A stretch of 64,000 nt of DNA, taken from positions 1 through 64,000 of the IMG/VR virus record IMGVR_UViG_3300010883_000009; one strand, 5' to 3'. Shown one piece after another: positions 1-7,015 of the stretch; position 1 is the stretch's first letter, and the number at the start of each line of letters is the position of its first letter. This DNA is from a virus. A model generated the notes under the pieces. That model was not told the origin of the DNA, ran no database searches, and saw nothing but the letters and a program-made list of their open reading frames with translations. The position numbers were made by a program, and so were the translations under genes.

Positions 1-422
1 AAAGAATCTTTGGCTTTGCCAATGGTAATACTTGCTCCACCAAAAAGTGGCAACCATTTAGACATTGCGCCTTGGGATTTCTTTATGTTGTTGCTCCATT
101 TGTCCCAAGTCGTTGCGCTTTTGCCAACAGCTTGATCTAGAGCTTTGGTAGAATCACGAAGTTGCTGTAGGCTGTTATTAGAATGATCCGCCTGCACGTT
201 TTTTGTTTGGATAGATTTGGCAAGCGCTTCCATCTGAGGTGTAACGCGCCCTGCGGCTTTACCCATCGCATCATAACGCGATGCCATATCCGCCCCGCGA
301 GAAAAAATGTCCTGAACAGTTTTAGCCTGATGAGCAATAGCTTCAAGCCCACCGCCTGCCCCGGCAATTGCCCTCATGAGCGACTGGAAATCTTCCGAAG
401 CATTTAATATTTCTTCTGACAT
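1..422 (-). CDS. Tape measure protein, N-terminal fragment (runs off the window)
   Basis: An open frame starts with ATG at 422 (MSEEILNASEDF) and continues to the window edge without a stop, so only about 140 residues are visible. The peptide is Ala/Gln/Lys rich and helical-looking, then becomes Gly-rich (LFGGASITIG). It follows the tail tube and frameshifted tail chaperone genes, which is the conserved position of the tape measure gene that sets tail length and later lines the ejection channel. Identity rests on gene order more than on sequence; the frame is certain, the product is likely. Confidence 0.6.
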   Translation of the reverse strand, partial: MSEEILNASEDFQSLMRAIAGAGGGLEAIAHQAKTVQDIFSRGADMASRYDAMGKAAGRVTPQMEALAKSIQTKNVQADHSNNSLQQLRDSTKALDQAVGKSATTWDKWSNNIKKSQGAMSKWLPLFGGASITIGKAKDS

Positions 423-448
423 GATTTAAAATGAACCCTGTTAAAGGA

Positions 449-1456
449 TTATAGTTTTACTTGAGACATAATCATCGTCAAGACGAGAGCTGTAAATTCT
501 ACAAACGTAGGATGTACCCAATCTCGTTGAGTGAATTCAACGCGAGGAGGAGAATCAACAGTCCCCCTTCCCTTTTCTAACATTAAATCGTAAAAGTACT
601 TATCGAATTCTTGGTCGGTCATTTTTGTGTTAAACCGCATAGCAGAATTGATTAGTAGATTGTAATTAAACTCGTAATCGTCTAAGTCCGTGCGTTTTAA
701 AATGGTTTTAGCGACATCTTGCGCCTGCAAAACCATATAACTTCTATCGCGGGGTAGTCCAGTCAACCTAGATTGTGATAAAGCTTTAGGATTAACCAAA
801 AACATTCGGTCTGATCTTATAGAATCTGCTAAAACATCAAACCCATTGGAATCCAAAATAGAGACGATTTGTTGGCTTGCCTCGTCAATAAGGTAAAGGA
901 ACAACTCTCGTTTTTTCTCATTTTTAGTCAACTTCGTCGGCTTCTGCTGAGTTCCGCCTAGATCACCATACGGTTTATTGACAAGACCCTGAGTATGTTT
1001 CCTGAACTCATTTTCAATCTCTCTAAGGTTCTCTTCTACCAACGGAACATCCGATTCCCCTACGGAATGGAAAATGTCTGTATGAGAAAGAATTTGCTCG
1101 AAAGGTTCGAGTATAGCTGAACCGCTTTTTTGGTAAATCTCTGAAAAACTCAAAATAGTTGGGAGATATTTAGAATTGTTGGTCCCAACAAAGTATTTGA
1201 CAAAATCTGGCTTAGAAATCCCATCAGGGTGAGATTCCAGCATTGTGTCGATAAAACGCAATGTATCTAGAACCACTGGATGTGTGAGAGCAGCTAAAGA
1301 TTTTTTAGCTCCTTGTCCTTTGACCCAAGTAAGGAACTCAGCATCAAAATCCATTGCAATCAGAAAAAGTCTTTGAGACAATAAGCGATCAGAGAAGGAT
1401 TTTGAAAGCTGGACCAGTTCAGATCGCAAATTGTGCAATACTTTAGAGGTTTTCAT
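449..1456 (-). CDS. Tail-region protein of unknown function (335 aa)
   Basis: The protein begins MKTSKVLHNLRSEL, is mixed charged/helical and has no motif I recognise. AAAGG lies just before the ATG. It sits between the chaperone-type genes and the tape measure, so a role in tail assembly or as a tail component is inferred from position only. A family B promoter-like element lies directly upstream at 1476-1508, so it can be transcribed with the tape measure gene independently of the tail tube unit. Confidence 0.75.
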   Translation of the reverse strand: MKTSKVLHNLRSELVQLSKSFSDRLLSQRLFLIAMDFDAEFLTWVKGQGAKKSLAALTHPVVLDTLRFIDTMLESHPDGISKPDFVKYFVGTNNSKYLPTILSFSEIYQKSGSAILEPFEQILSHTDIFHSVGESDVPLVEENLREIENEFRKHTQGLVNKPYGDLGGTQQKPTKLTKNEKKRELFLYLIDEASQQIVSILDSNGFDVLADSIRSDRMFLVNPKALSQSRLTGLPRDRSYMVLQAQDVAKTILKRTDLDDYEFNYNLLINSAMRFNTKMTDQEFDKYFYDLMLEKGRGTVDSPPRVEFTQRDWVHPTFVEFTALVLTMIMSQVKL

Positions 1457-1475
1457 AGCCTTTTATTCCTCTAAA

Positions 1476-1508
1476 GTACTTCAAAGATCTTCACATAAAT
1501 ACCTTCTT
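1476..1508 (-). promoter_or_regulatory. Family B promoter-like element before the 335-aa tail gene
   Basis: On the minus strand AAGGTATT is followed after 14 nt by TGAAGTAC. The match to the AAGGAATT-N13/14-TGAAATAG consensus of this window is moderate. It overlaps the 3' end of the upstream gene. Confidence 0.4.
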
Positions 1509-2058
1509 ATAAGATAGCTTTCATGCCTACTTCGTCGCGTATTCCTTTAAGAATGGCTTTGATAATGTCCGGGTCGAGTTGAACCATACGGGAGATGTCC
1601 TGTTCTAAGCTCCAACTTCTTACTAATGTAACCATTCTTGCCAACTCCAACTGAACGATATCAGAAATTTTCATTTCGTCAGGAGAACGATAAACACTAC
1701 TGTTGATGATAACCTCATAATCGCCTTGGCTCGGAAGTTTAAAGGTAACTGCGAACTCGTTAACATCCTGCGCTTCGTCAAATTCGGTATCTCCATCTTC
1801 AACGAAAAGTTTTTCTTCAATCTTATACCATCTGACCTTTACATCGAAAGTATCGTCTTCGGTAATGAAGATGTCCTCATTCTCTTCTTCCTCTTTCTGT
1901 TCTTCTGAAGTTTCCTTTTCTTCCTTGGCTTCAGGTTCTTCAGTTGTCTCAGCAGTAGCCTCGACAGCAGTTTCAGTTGCTTCAGTTGCTTCGACGACTT
2001 CTTCGACGACTTCTTCGACGGGAGCCTGCTCTTCTTTTACTTCTTTTTCTTCTGACAT
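1507..2058 (-). CDS. Acidic tail-region protein, possibly a second tail assembly chaperone
   Basis: The first ~65 residues are almost only E, A, T, V and K (very acidic, low complexity, disordered). From about residue 65 a compact domain follows that ends IKAILKGIRDEVGMKAIL. AGGAGG precedes the ATG. The folded half has the size and layout (beta segment, then helical C-terminus around a DPDIIKAIL stretch) of the tail chaperone encoded just upstream, whose end has SPDIAETIL. I infer a related assembly role, without proof. The plus-strand Ser-rich frames over this gene are shadows. Confidence 0.7.
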   Translation of the reverse strand: MSEEKEVKEEQAPVEEVVEEVVEATEATETAVEATAETTEEPEAKEEKETSEEQKEEEENEDIFITEDDTFDVKVRWYKIEEKLFVEDGDTEFDEAQDVNEFAVTFKLPSQGDYEVIINSSVYRSPDEMKISDIVQLELARMVTLVRSWSLEQDISRMVQLDPDIIKAILKGIRDEVGMKAIL

Positions 2059-2080
2059 GTCTTCCTCCTAATGTTGTTTA

Positions 2081-2311
2081 TCAAAATCGTTTCGATTGTC
2101 CACTGGACATCGCCTGTCCTCTTCCCTTGCTGTCTTGGACCTGTTGCGCGAAAGCCTGACTTTCTTGTTCGATTTCTCGTTGCTGTCTGCGAACGATATA
2201 GTACTCTTGTAACTGTCGGTAAGGGATCTGTCTTATTTCTTGCGGCAACCAGTGATATGCTTCCATTAATTCTGATTCGATGATCGCTCTTTTAACAGCA
2301 GACGTAACCAA
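2081..2311 (-). CDS. Tail assembly chaperone, second part (frameshift extension)
   Basis: This 76-residue frame (EAYHWLPQEIRQIPYRQLQEYY) has no good start: its first usable codon is TTG. It is in the -1 frame relative to the chaperone gene upstream and is open continuously from the A8 run at 2350-2357. A -1 slip there joins KK to ILEQTYNYIKGKG and then this frame. That is the gene G/GT arrangement known from many tailed phages, in which a minority of ribosomes make the long form that contacts the tape measure. The motif of aromatic and acidic residues resembles C-terminal parts of other long-form chaperones. I regard it as part of one frameshifted product spanning 2081-2775. Confidence 0.75.
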   Translation of the reverse strand: MVTSAVKRAIIESELMEAYHWLPQEIRQIPYRQLQEYYIVRRQQREIEQESQAFAQQVQDSKGRGQAMSSGQSKRF

Positions 2312-2343
2312 CCCCTTACCTTTGATATAATTATACGTCTGCT

Positions 2344-2775
2344 CTAGGATTTTTTTTCCGTCTCCTCATCGATTAGCGTCATCTGATCATATCTGTTCAG
2401 AATCGTTTCCGCTATATCGGGAGACATCTTTGTTATCATTTGTGGAGAAGGAGGTACGACTACAAATTCGCCCTCTTCATTTTTCGCTTTAGCATCCCAA
2501 TTAAGAATGATACTGCGAAGCTTGTTCTCTTTGTATACCTTGTAGTTCCATTTACGGTTGCCTAGTTGATCTGCAACCATCGCGTTTTCTTGAAGGTCGT
2601 TATACAACCCCCAAGTCAATTGTCTAGTATTGACCGTTAATTTCTTGAATTCTGCTTTCTCTTCTTCTGGCATATCAAGATCTTTAAAGGTCTCGTCGTC
2701 GTAGGACACGTAATGGCGTCCCACTTTCTTATAATAGACAACAACCGTCATTAGTTCTTCATCTTCTACAAACAT
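2344..2775 (-). CDS. Tail assembly chaperone, short form
   Basis: The start is chosen at ATG 2775 (MFVEDEELMTVVV), because AAAGGAGGT stands 5 nt before it; a frame 13 codons longer exists but has no ribosome site. The 143-residue product has a C-terminal SPQMITKMSPDIAETILNRY segment typical of helical chaperones. It lies between the tail tube gene and the tape measure gene, the usual place. It ends in GAA AAA AAA TCC TAG, a perfect slippery heptamer right before the stop. The short form should chaperone the tape measure during tail assembly and not be in the mature virion. Confidence 0.75.
   Translation of the reverse strand: MFVEDEELMTVVVYYKKVGRHYVSYDDETFKDLDMPEEEKAEFKKLTVNTRQLTWGLYNDLQENAMVADQLGNRKWNYKVYKENKLRSIILNWDAKAKNEEGEFVVVPPSPQMITKMSPDIAETILNRYDQMTLIDEETEKKS
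2350..2356 (-). promoter_or_regulatory. -1 ribosomal frameshift slippery site (A-AAA-AAA)
   Basis: The minus strand reads G-GAA-AAA-AAA-TCC-TAG, giving an X-XXY-YYZ heptamer of seven A just before the stop codon. Slipping -1 opens a frame that runs into the 76-residue ORF down to 2081. Position between short and long tail chaperones matches the lambda G/GT logic. Confidence 0.8.
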
Positions 2776-2804
2776 AGTACCTCCTTTGGTTATTGTTGTG
2801 ACTG

Positions 2805-2813
2805 TATTATACA
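2805..2813 (-). promoter_or_regulatory. Family A promoter-like element (TGTATAATA)
   Basis: TGTATAATA on the minus strand, 30 nt upstream of the chaperone ATG and just after the terminator that follows the tail tube gene. No -35 hexamer at 16-18 nt is evident. Confidence 0.5.
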
Positions 2814-2846
2814 AGAAAAGTGTTCACCGGAACAGTGATATATATG

Positions 2847-2882
2847 AAAACAGGGCAGGTATAAGAACCTGCCCTGTTTAAA
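2847..2882 (-). terminator. Terminator after the tail tube gene
   Basis: Perfect 10-bp stem CAGGGCAGGT / ACCTGCCCTG with a 6-nt loop, followed on the minus strand by TTTTC. It separates the highly expressed tail tube unit from the chaperone unit. Confidence 0.85.
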
Positions 2883-2916
2883 AAAATGTAACTTTTTTAA
2901 GTAGCCGCTAAAACGC

Positions 2917-3795
2917 TTAGAACGCTTGCGTACCTACTCCAGTAAATGCTACAGTCGAAATAATCGGACCTACGCTAGATGTTGGTTCGACTCTGTGGAA
3001 CTTAACATTAGCGACAATTGTCAAGCCGCCGATCCCAAACGTTACTGTTCCAGTGGCGGATGCTGCATTTTCCGCGTCTGAGTAACCATCCGCTCCGTCT
3101 GTATTAGAAGGAACATTGTAAGCCGAAATACTACCTGTAATCGTTCTCAATCCGGGAACCAGATCGAATGGGTAGTAGTTCGCGCTGCTATGAATCGCAT
3201 AGACAGGTTCTACGTTATTACTTAATGTAAATTCAAAATTGCTATAAACTGTTGAAGATGGAGCGTTTGTTCCGGTACAAGTTACAGAGAGGGCGTCCCA
3301 TGTCAAGAGCTTTTCTGCTGCTGCTCCAGTTACGCCACTCGATCCCCCTATCCATGCAGGAGGAGTTGGATCGCCTGCGCCCAAAACGTCAATAGAAAAC
3401 TGAGCAATATCCCCGGCAGAAGCCGAGAAAGTAATACTGTTGACATACATTTCGCCAAATGATCTTGCCGATTCGCTTCCTGTTGCTGAACCGCAAAAGT
3501 AGTAAAGATCTACTGTTTTAGCTCCTAACAATCCGCATGCGTCACGATCAACAGCCCAGTTCCAAACGGAGCCTGCTCCGCTACTCGCAAAGCTTTCTGT
3601 TACAGGACCAGAAATAGATCCATCTACCTGCGCTGGGCCATAAACGTAAGCCATACGATTAAAGTTCCCCATAATAAGATCTGGGGCATTGACTTCTTGT
3701 TTTACAGATATGTTGGCATCGCTAAAGCGGAGTTCGTTTGTCCCCGCGATGTTAGCATATCCCATGTAGCCTGCTCTAATATCGCCTATCGCCAT
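2917..3795 (-). CDS. Probable major tail tube protein
   Basis: The 292-residue protein starts MAIGDIRAGYMGYANIAGTNELRF after a good AAGGAG site. It is rich in G, S, T, V and A, with alternating beta-strand patterns (SADISVKQ-like, TGSISAYNV, GTVTFGIGGLTIV), as expected for a tube protein of stacked hexameric rings. Supporting context: a strong terminator directly behind it, its own family B promoter in front, and tail chaperone genes plus the tape measure next. No sheath gene is recognised in the window, so a non-contractile tail is possible but not shown. The function is an inference from order and composition. Confidence 0.65.
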   Translation of the reverse strand: MAIGDIRAGYMGYANIAGTNELRFSDANISVKQEVNAPDLIMGNFNRMAYVYGPAQVDGSISGPVTESFASSGAGSVWNWAVDRDACGLLGAKTVDLYYFCGSATGSESARSFGEMYVNSITFSASAGDIAQFSIDVLGAGDPTPPAWIGGSSGVTGAAAEKLLTWDALSVTCTGTNAPSSTVYSNFEFTLSNNVEPVYAIHSSANYYPFDLVPGLRTITGSISAYNVPSNTDGADGYSDAENAASATGTVTFGIGGLTIVANVKFHRVEPTSSVGPIISTVAFTGVGTQAF

Positions 3796-3810
3796 GATTA
3801 TCTCCTTTTT

Positions 3811-3840
3811 CTAATTATTCAAGCTTTGCTGAAATTATCC
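3811..3840 (-). promoter_or_regulatory. Family B promoter-like element before the tail tube gene
   Basis: Minus strand GGATAATT followed after about 11-13 nt by TGAATAATTAG, 15 nt before the ribosome binding site of the tail tube gene. Confidence 0.5.
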
Positions 3841-3853
3841 TGCTTTTTTCATC

Positions 3854-4228
3854 TTAATTGAATTTCATTGGTTTTTGTTCAGCAACAGTAGTACCGTTGT
3901 GGAGGGGGTCATGACCGAGTACGTAATCAGCTAAATAGTCTACAACCATAGATTTAACATTCCCATAAGCTGCTGCCGTATTTGATAAACGTTGTCTTGA
4001 TGTTCCAGGATTTGCACTATTCAAAGCAACATCGCTCAAACTTTCAGAAACCCTTGCGCCATACTTATTACCATCTTCATCTGTCGCCGCAGTTGTAAAC
4101 TTAAAGAAGTACTTTGGATTATCAGAAACGCCATTTGAGCTAGAAGCCAAATAATCATTGACGAAATCTAAGGCGACTGTCTTGCTGGTAGCGTTTCCAT
4201 TACTGTATATGCTGTAATTAATTGGCAT
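3854..4228 (-). CDS. Tail-region structural protein (124 aa)
   Basis: The protein MPINYSIYSNGNATS... has many small polar residues and beta-type stretches, and ends GTTVAEQKPMKFN. It is the last gene before the tail tube and lies 11 nt downstream of the Ser-tailed 132-aa gene, with AAGGAG before its ATG. Position suggests a tail completion or tail terminator type protein; I recognise no family. Confidence 0.65.
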   Translation of the reverse strand: MPINYSIYSNGNATSKTVALDFVNDYLASSSNGVSDNPKYFFKFTTAATDEDGNKYGARVSESLSDVALNSANPGTSRQRLSNTAAAYGNVKSMVVDYLADYVLGHDPLHNGTTVAEQKPMKFN

Positions 4229-4239
4229 TTCCTGTCTCC

Positions 4240-4638
4240 TTAATCATCAAGGGGTGAACTTGAACTTGAACTTTCTCCTAGACTTGAACTTGAACTGCTT
4301 TCGCCCAATGAGCTAGAGGAAGAACTGCTTTCTCCAAACGAACTAGAAGAACTCGAACTAGACTCTGCCAACTGCGCAGTCGTGGTGAAATACTCATAAT
4401 ACATGAGTGCCAACTGGTTAAAGTCAAAAGCCGCAGGATATCCCGGAGGCGTATCTGCCATAGTCCGAACTCTAAACGTCGGGAATGTGCCTCCTGCAAG
4501 AGTTGGAATCGTCGTAGATACCAACAAATAATAATCAACTTCGCCAGTGGTAGTATCGTCCAAAACTCCAGAAGCGATGTTGAGATCGATATTTAACGTA
4601 GTATTCGTCTCTTGATTGTAGATTTTTATTTGTGCCAT
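4240..4638 (-). CDS. Tail-region protein with C-terminal serine repeats
   Basis: Residues 1 to about 92 form an ordinary beta-rich domain (MAQIKIYNQETNTTLNIDL). The last ~40 residues are runs of 5-8 serines separated by GE, LGE, FGE and PLDD. The serines use mixed AGT/AGC/TCA/TCT/TCG/TCC codons, so the repeat is kept at the protein level rather than by simple DNA slippage. Similar tails end the next upstream gene and fill a loop in the 498-aa protein at 17.7-19.2 kb. Such segments are likely flexible, surface-exposed and possibly glycosylated. Its family B element is at 4696-4727. Confidence 0.7.
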   Translation of the reverse strand: MAQIKIYNQETNTTLNIDLNIASGVLDDTTTGEVDYYLLVSTTIPTLAGGTFPTFRVRTMADTPPGYPAAFDFNQLALMYYEYFTTTAQLAESSSSSSSSFGESSSSSSSLGESSSSSSLGESSSSSSPLDD

Positions 4639-4695
4639 CGCTACTCCTCAAATCTCTTATTAAAATTCATTTTCACACTATCTTTATTCTGCATA

Positions 4696-4727
4696 CTATT
4701 TCATATGCCTTACCCGTAATTCCTCTT
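4696..4727 (-). promoter_or_regulatory. Family B promoter-like element before the Ser-tailed 132-aa gene
   Basis: Minus strand GAGGAATTAC, then 13-14 nt, then TATGAAATAG; one of the best matches to the family. About 58 nt lie between it and the ATG at 4638. Confidence 0.55.
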
Positions 4728-4807
4728 TTATTTTTTGAGGATTAACGGCGCTAAGCTTACAATTAATTTGTCTTTAATTTATTCTTCAATAACGGGGTAA
4801 AATCCTC

Positions 4808-4961
4808 CTATCCTAACGGTAAATCCCAAATTGCATTCTGGCTGTCCTCCCTGACAGCGTTCTGCCCGTCCTCAAAAACCTTATTTTGGACTTCTAAACT
4901 GCTCGAAGAACTTGAATCGAGTGAGCTACTTGCATGAACTACTTGAACTGCTTTCAGAGCT
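4808..4961 (-). pseudogene. Decayed continuation of a serine-rich tail
   Basis: Directly after the TAA of the 346-aa gene the serine codons continue: in frame SSESSSSSSCK then TAG, and after a frame change SSLDSSSSSSLEVQNKVFEDGQ down to TAG at 4808. The TAA stands where a TCA codon would continue the run. I read this as a formerly longer tail truncated by a stop and an indel, or a tail that is extended by recoding; it is unlikely to be a separate gene. The rest of 4639-4807 holds only the family B element. Confidence 0.45.
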
Positions 4962-6002
4962 TTAACTACTGCTAGAGCTTGAACTCGAAGAGCTTCCTTC
5001 AGGAATACGATCAAAGTTATCAACTCCATCTGAAGTCTGAGGGAAATAGTGACGATTGACCCATTTTCCGAACCAATTGATTTCAGAAGCCCTTAAAAAG
5101 GCGCTTCCCTTAGAAACTTCTCCATAGTTCACTCCATCTGCTCTGGAATCATAAATGTACAACCCGATATGACGAATGACCGCAAACTCTGTCAACAAAA
5201 AGTTGTTTGCATCTGATCCACCCATCGTTATATGGATATTGCCACCGCCAACAACTCTGTTTGTGATATTGAAAAACCAATGAGACGCGCCCTGATTGTC
5301 TTGCAAACTGTACTCCTTGGGAGCATTTACGTCGGTATTGACTGTAAAATGTAGTCGATTAAAATCATTATCTTCAATAACAACTGTGTTGCCGCCTGCG
5401 GCATAGTCATTAACCAAAGGCGCTTCAACGTTATTAACATCGATATGGAGGTTATTATTAAGTAGAGAGTAAACTGCCCATGAATATCTGTCTAGAATTC
5501 TTCGTCCTTCATCCGTTGTGATTGACTTTCCGTAGACCATAATCCGAACGCGATATTCTTCGCTCAACCCGCCTTGAAGATAAATCCATTCATTGCTTAA
5601 AGAGACTGGTTCGATAGTAATCGCTATATCATCAGTGGGGATAACCTCCCTATCGCCGTACAAAACATTGTCTGAATAAAGAGGCGAATGACCAATGGTT
5701 TTTTGAATGAACGATTGATCGGCAACAAGCCAAGTACCTACAACAGCATCGTGCAAGGTAATGGAAGTTGTACTGTTGACGGATTTAATGCGAGCGTATT
5801 CAAAGACATTGTGATGAGTATGACCTTGCTGATTATATCCGTAATCAATTAAAACGATTTCTTCGTCTGCATGGAAACGGTAAGCGTTGTCAATAGCTAT
5901 ATCAGTGTCTCCGGTAGACACGTCAGAAGTAACATCAGTTTCGGCAATGATGTTTTTCTTAATTATGTCTATAATTCCATCAGCTATTAACTCAATAGAC
6001 AT
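4962..6002 (-). CDS. Tail-region/adaptor protein ending in polyserine (346 aa)
   Basis: The start is placed at ATG 6002 (MSIELIADGIIDIIKKN) because GGAGGATAAA precedes it; a GTG seven codons upstream lacks a site. The body is a globular protein with beta-rich segments around DIAIDNAYRFHADEEIVLIDYG and ends IPEG followed by ten serines and TAA. Location between the head-tail adaptor (6237-6938) and the tail tube suggests a tail terminator or neck function. The polyserine end continues, out of frame, past the stop. Confidence 0.65.
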   Translation of the reverse strand: MSIELIADGIIDIIKKNIIAETDVTSDVSTGDTDIAIDNAYRFHADEEIVLIDYGYNQQGHTHHNVFEYARIKSVNSTTSITLHDAVVGTWLVADQSFIQKTIGHSPLYSDNVLYGDREVIPTDDIAITIEPVSLSNEWIYLQGGLSEEYRVRIMVYGKSITTDEGRRILDRYSWAVYSLLNNNLHIDVNNVEAPLVNDYAAGGNTVVIEDNDFNRLHFTVNTDVNAPKEYSLQDNQGASHWFFNITNRVVGGGNIHITMGGSDANNFLLTEFAVIRHIGLYIYDSRADGVNYGEVSKGSAFLRASEINWFGKWVNRHYFPQTSDGVDNFDRIPEGSSSSSSSSSS

Positions 6003-6003
6003 T

Positions 6004-6237
6004 TTATCCTCCGAAAATGTCACTCAATTTATCTTTAACAAACTGAACGTCTGGATCGGTATTCTGAACCTTGATTAATTCCTCTTTGTTCTTTCGCAAT
6101 CGAGTGACTGGTTCTAAAGACCTACGAGATGCCGGATCGGTGTCTCCTTGTTTCTTTTTATGGACAATAGCCTCAAGATCGCTACCCAAAAGGCGCGTTT
6201 CTCTAGCCATTTCAGCAAGTGTATCAGCTAATGACAT
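6004..6237 (-). CDS. Small coupled neck-region protein (77 aa)
   Basis: The protein starts MSLADTLAEMARETRLLGSDLEAIVHKK, is charged and helical, and ends VKDKLSDIFGG. Its ATG overlaps the TAA of the adaptor gene (TAATG), so translation is coupled. No family recognised. Confidence 0.65.
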   Translation of the reverse strand: MSLADTLAEMARETRLLGSDLEAIVHKKKQGDTDPASRRSLEPVTRLRKNKEELIKVQNTDPDVQFVKDKLSDIFGG

Positions 6238-6938
6238 TATTGTTTTTCCCTACCAAATTGGAACTCGGGCGTCGGGTTTTGGTAAGCGTCAAACAGCGAT
6301 CCTCTAACAAACCTCATACCCGTATGGTCCTGACCAAATAGAAGAGCCGATCCGCTTAGGATGTTATCCATGCTATTGATCGCTAACCTTCTCTGCTCCT
6401 TGCCGTATTCAGAAACGTTCGGAGCTTGTTCTGCCGCGAACAATTGATCGAAGCAGTATGAGATCGCCAAACGAGCGGTTACTAACGGGATGGGATCTGG
6501 AAATTCCAGAATACTAATTTTACTGTTATCCATCACATAAGTATTTTTAACTTGGTTGATAACGAGAGTGGTCATATTTTTGACAGAACCAATATCGTCA
6601 GTTTCCATTTGGCTACGGCTTTGCAGACGCACCATCTGTCCTTTAGAAAAAACCCCTGTATCGTGAACTCTAACCTCAACAGAAGATCCATTCATAACAT
6701 TTTGAAGGATTTCTGTCTCAAAAGTTTTAACTCGACGCAATGGGCAAACGTAATAAGGACGCAAACGGGAATCGACTTCTTCTTCAGCAAACCGTATATA
6801 ACGGATCGCTTCATCAGGCGTCAATTTTGATCGACTTGCTGGATCAGTGCGTCCCGGAGACGGCGTTCCAATATTGGTATCTCCGATTGTAATCGGCTCT
6901 GGCAAGAGCGCTATCATATCTTGTACTGTGCAATACAT
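6237..6938 (-). CDS. Head-tail adaptor, DUF1320/gp6-like
   Basis: MYCTVQDMIALLPE at the N-terminus and TPDEAIRYIRFAEEEVDSRLRPYYVCPL around residues 40-70 resemble the helical connector family (DUF1320, HK97 gp6-like) in which small proteins form a ring under the portal. The 233-residue length is longer than the usual ~130-150, with an extra C-terminal part. It precedes the tail genes, as expected. The family B element at 6975-7006 serves it. Confidence 0.65.
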   Translation of the reverse strand: MYCTVQDMIALLPEPITIGDTNIGTPSPGRTDPASRSKLTPDEAIRYIRFAEEEVDSRLRPYYVCPLRRVKTFETEILQNVMNGSSVEVRVHDTGVFSKGQMVRLQSRSQMETDDIGSVKNMTTLVINQVKNTYVMDNSKISILEFPDPIPLVTARLAISYCFDQLFAAEQAPNVSEYGKEQRRLAINSMDNILSGSALLFGQDHTGMRFVRGSLFDAYQNPTPEFQFGREKQ

Positions 6939-6974
6939 AAAAATTCTCCTATAAAAAGAAAAAGACTCTGGTTA

Positions 6975-7006
6975 TTATTTCAACAACCATAGCCTTAAAT
7001 CCTTGT
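6975..7006 (-). promoter_or_regulatory. Family B promoter-like element before the adaptor gene
   Basis: Minus strand AAGGATTT, then 14 nt, then TGAAATAATAA. Strong match, between the actin-like gene and the adaptor gene. Confidence 0.55.
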
Positions 7007-7015
7007 ATCGGGAGG

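Noticed and set aside
183-407. Short frames on both strands over the first 420 bases
   Set aside because: The continuous minus-strand frame from ATG 422, coupled by position to tail genes, explains the region.
1865-2071. Plus-strand Ser-rich frame over the acidic tail gene
   Set aside because: It is the antisense shadow of Glu/Ala/Thr codons (GAA read as TTC/TCT); no ribosome site and the minus gene has a strong one.
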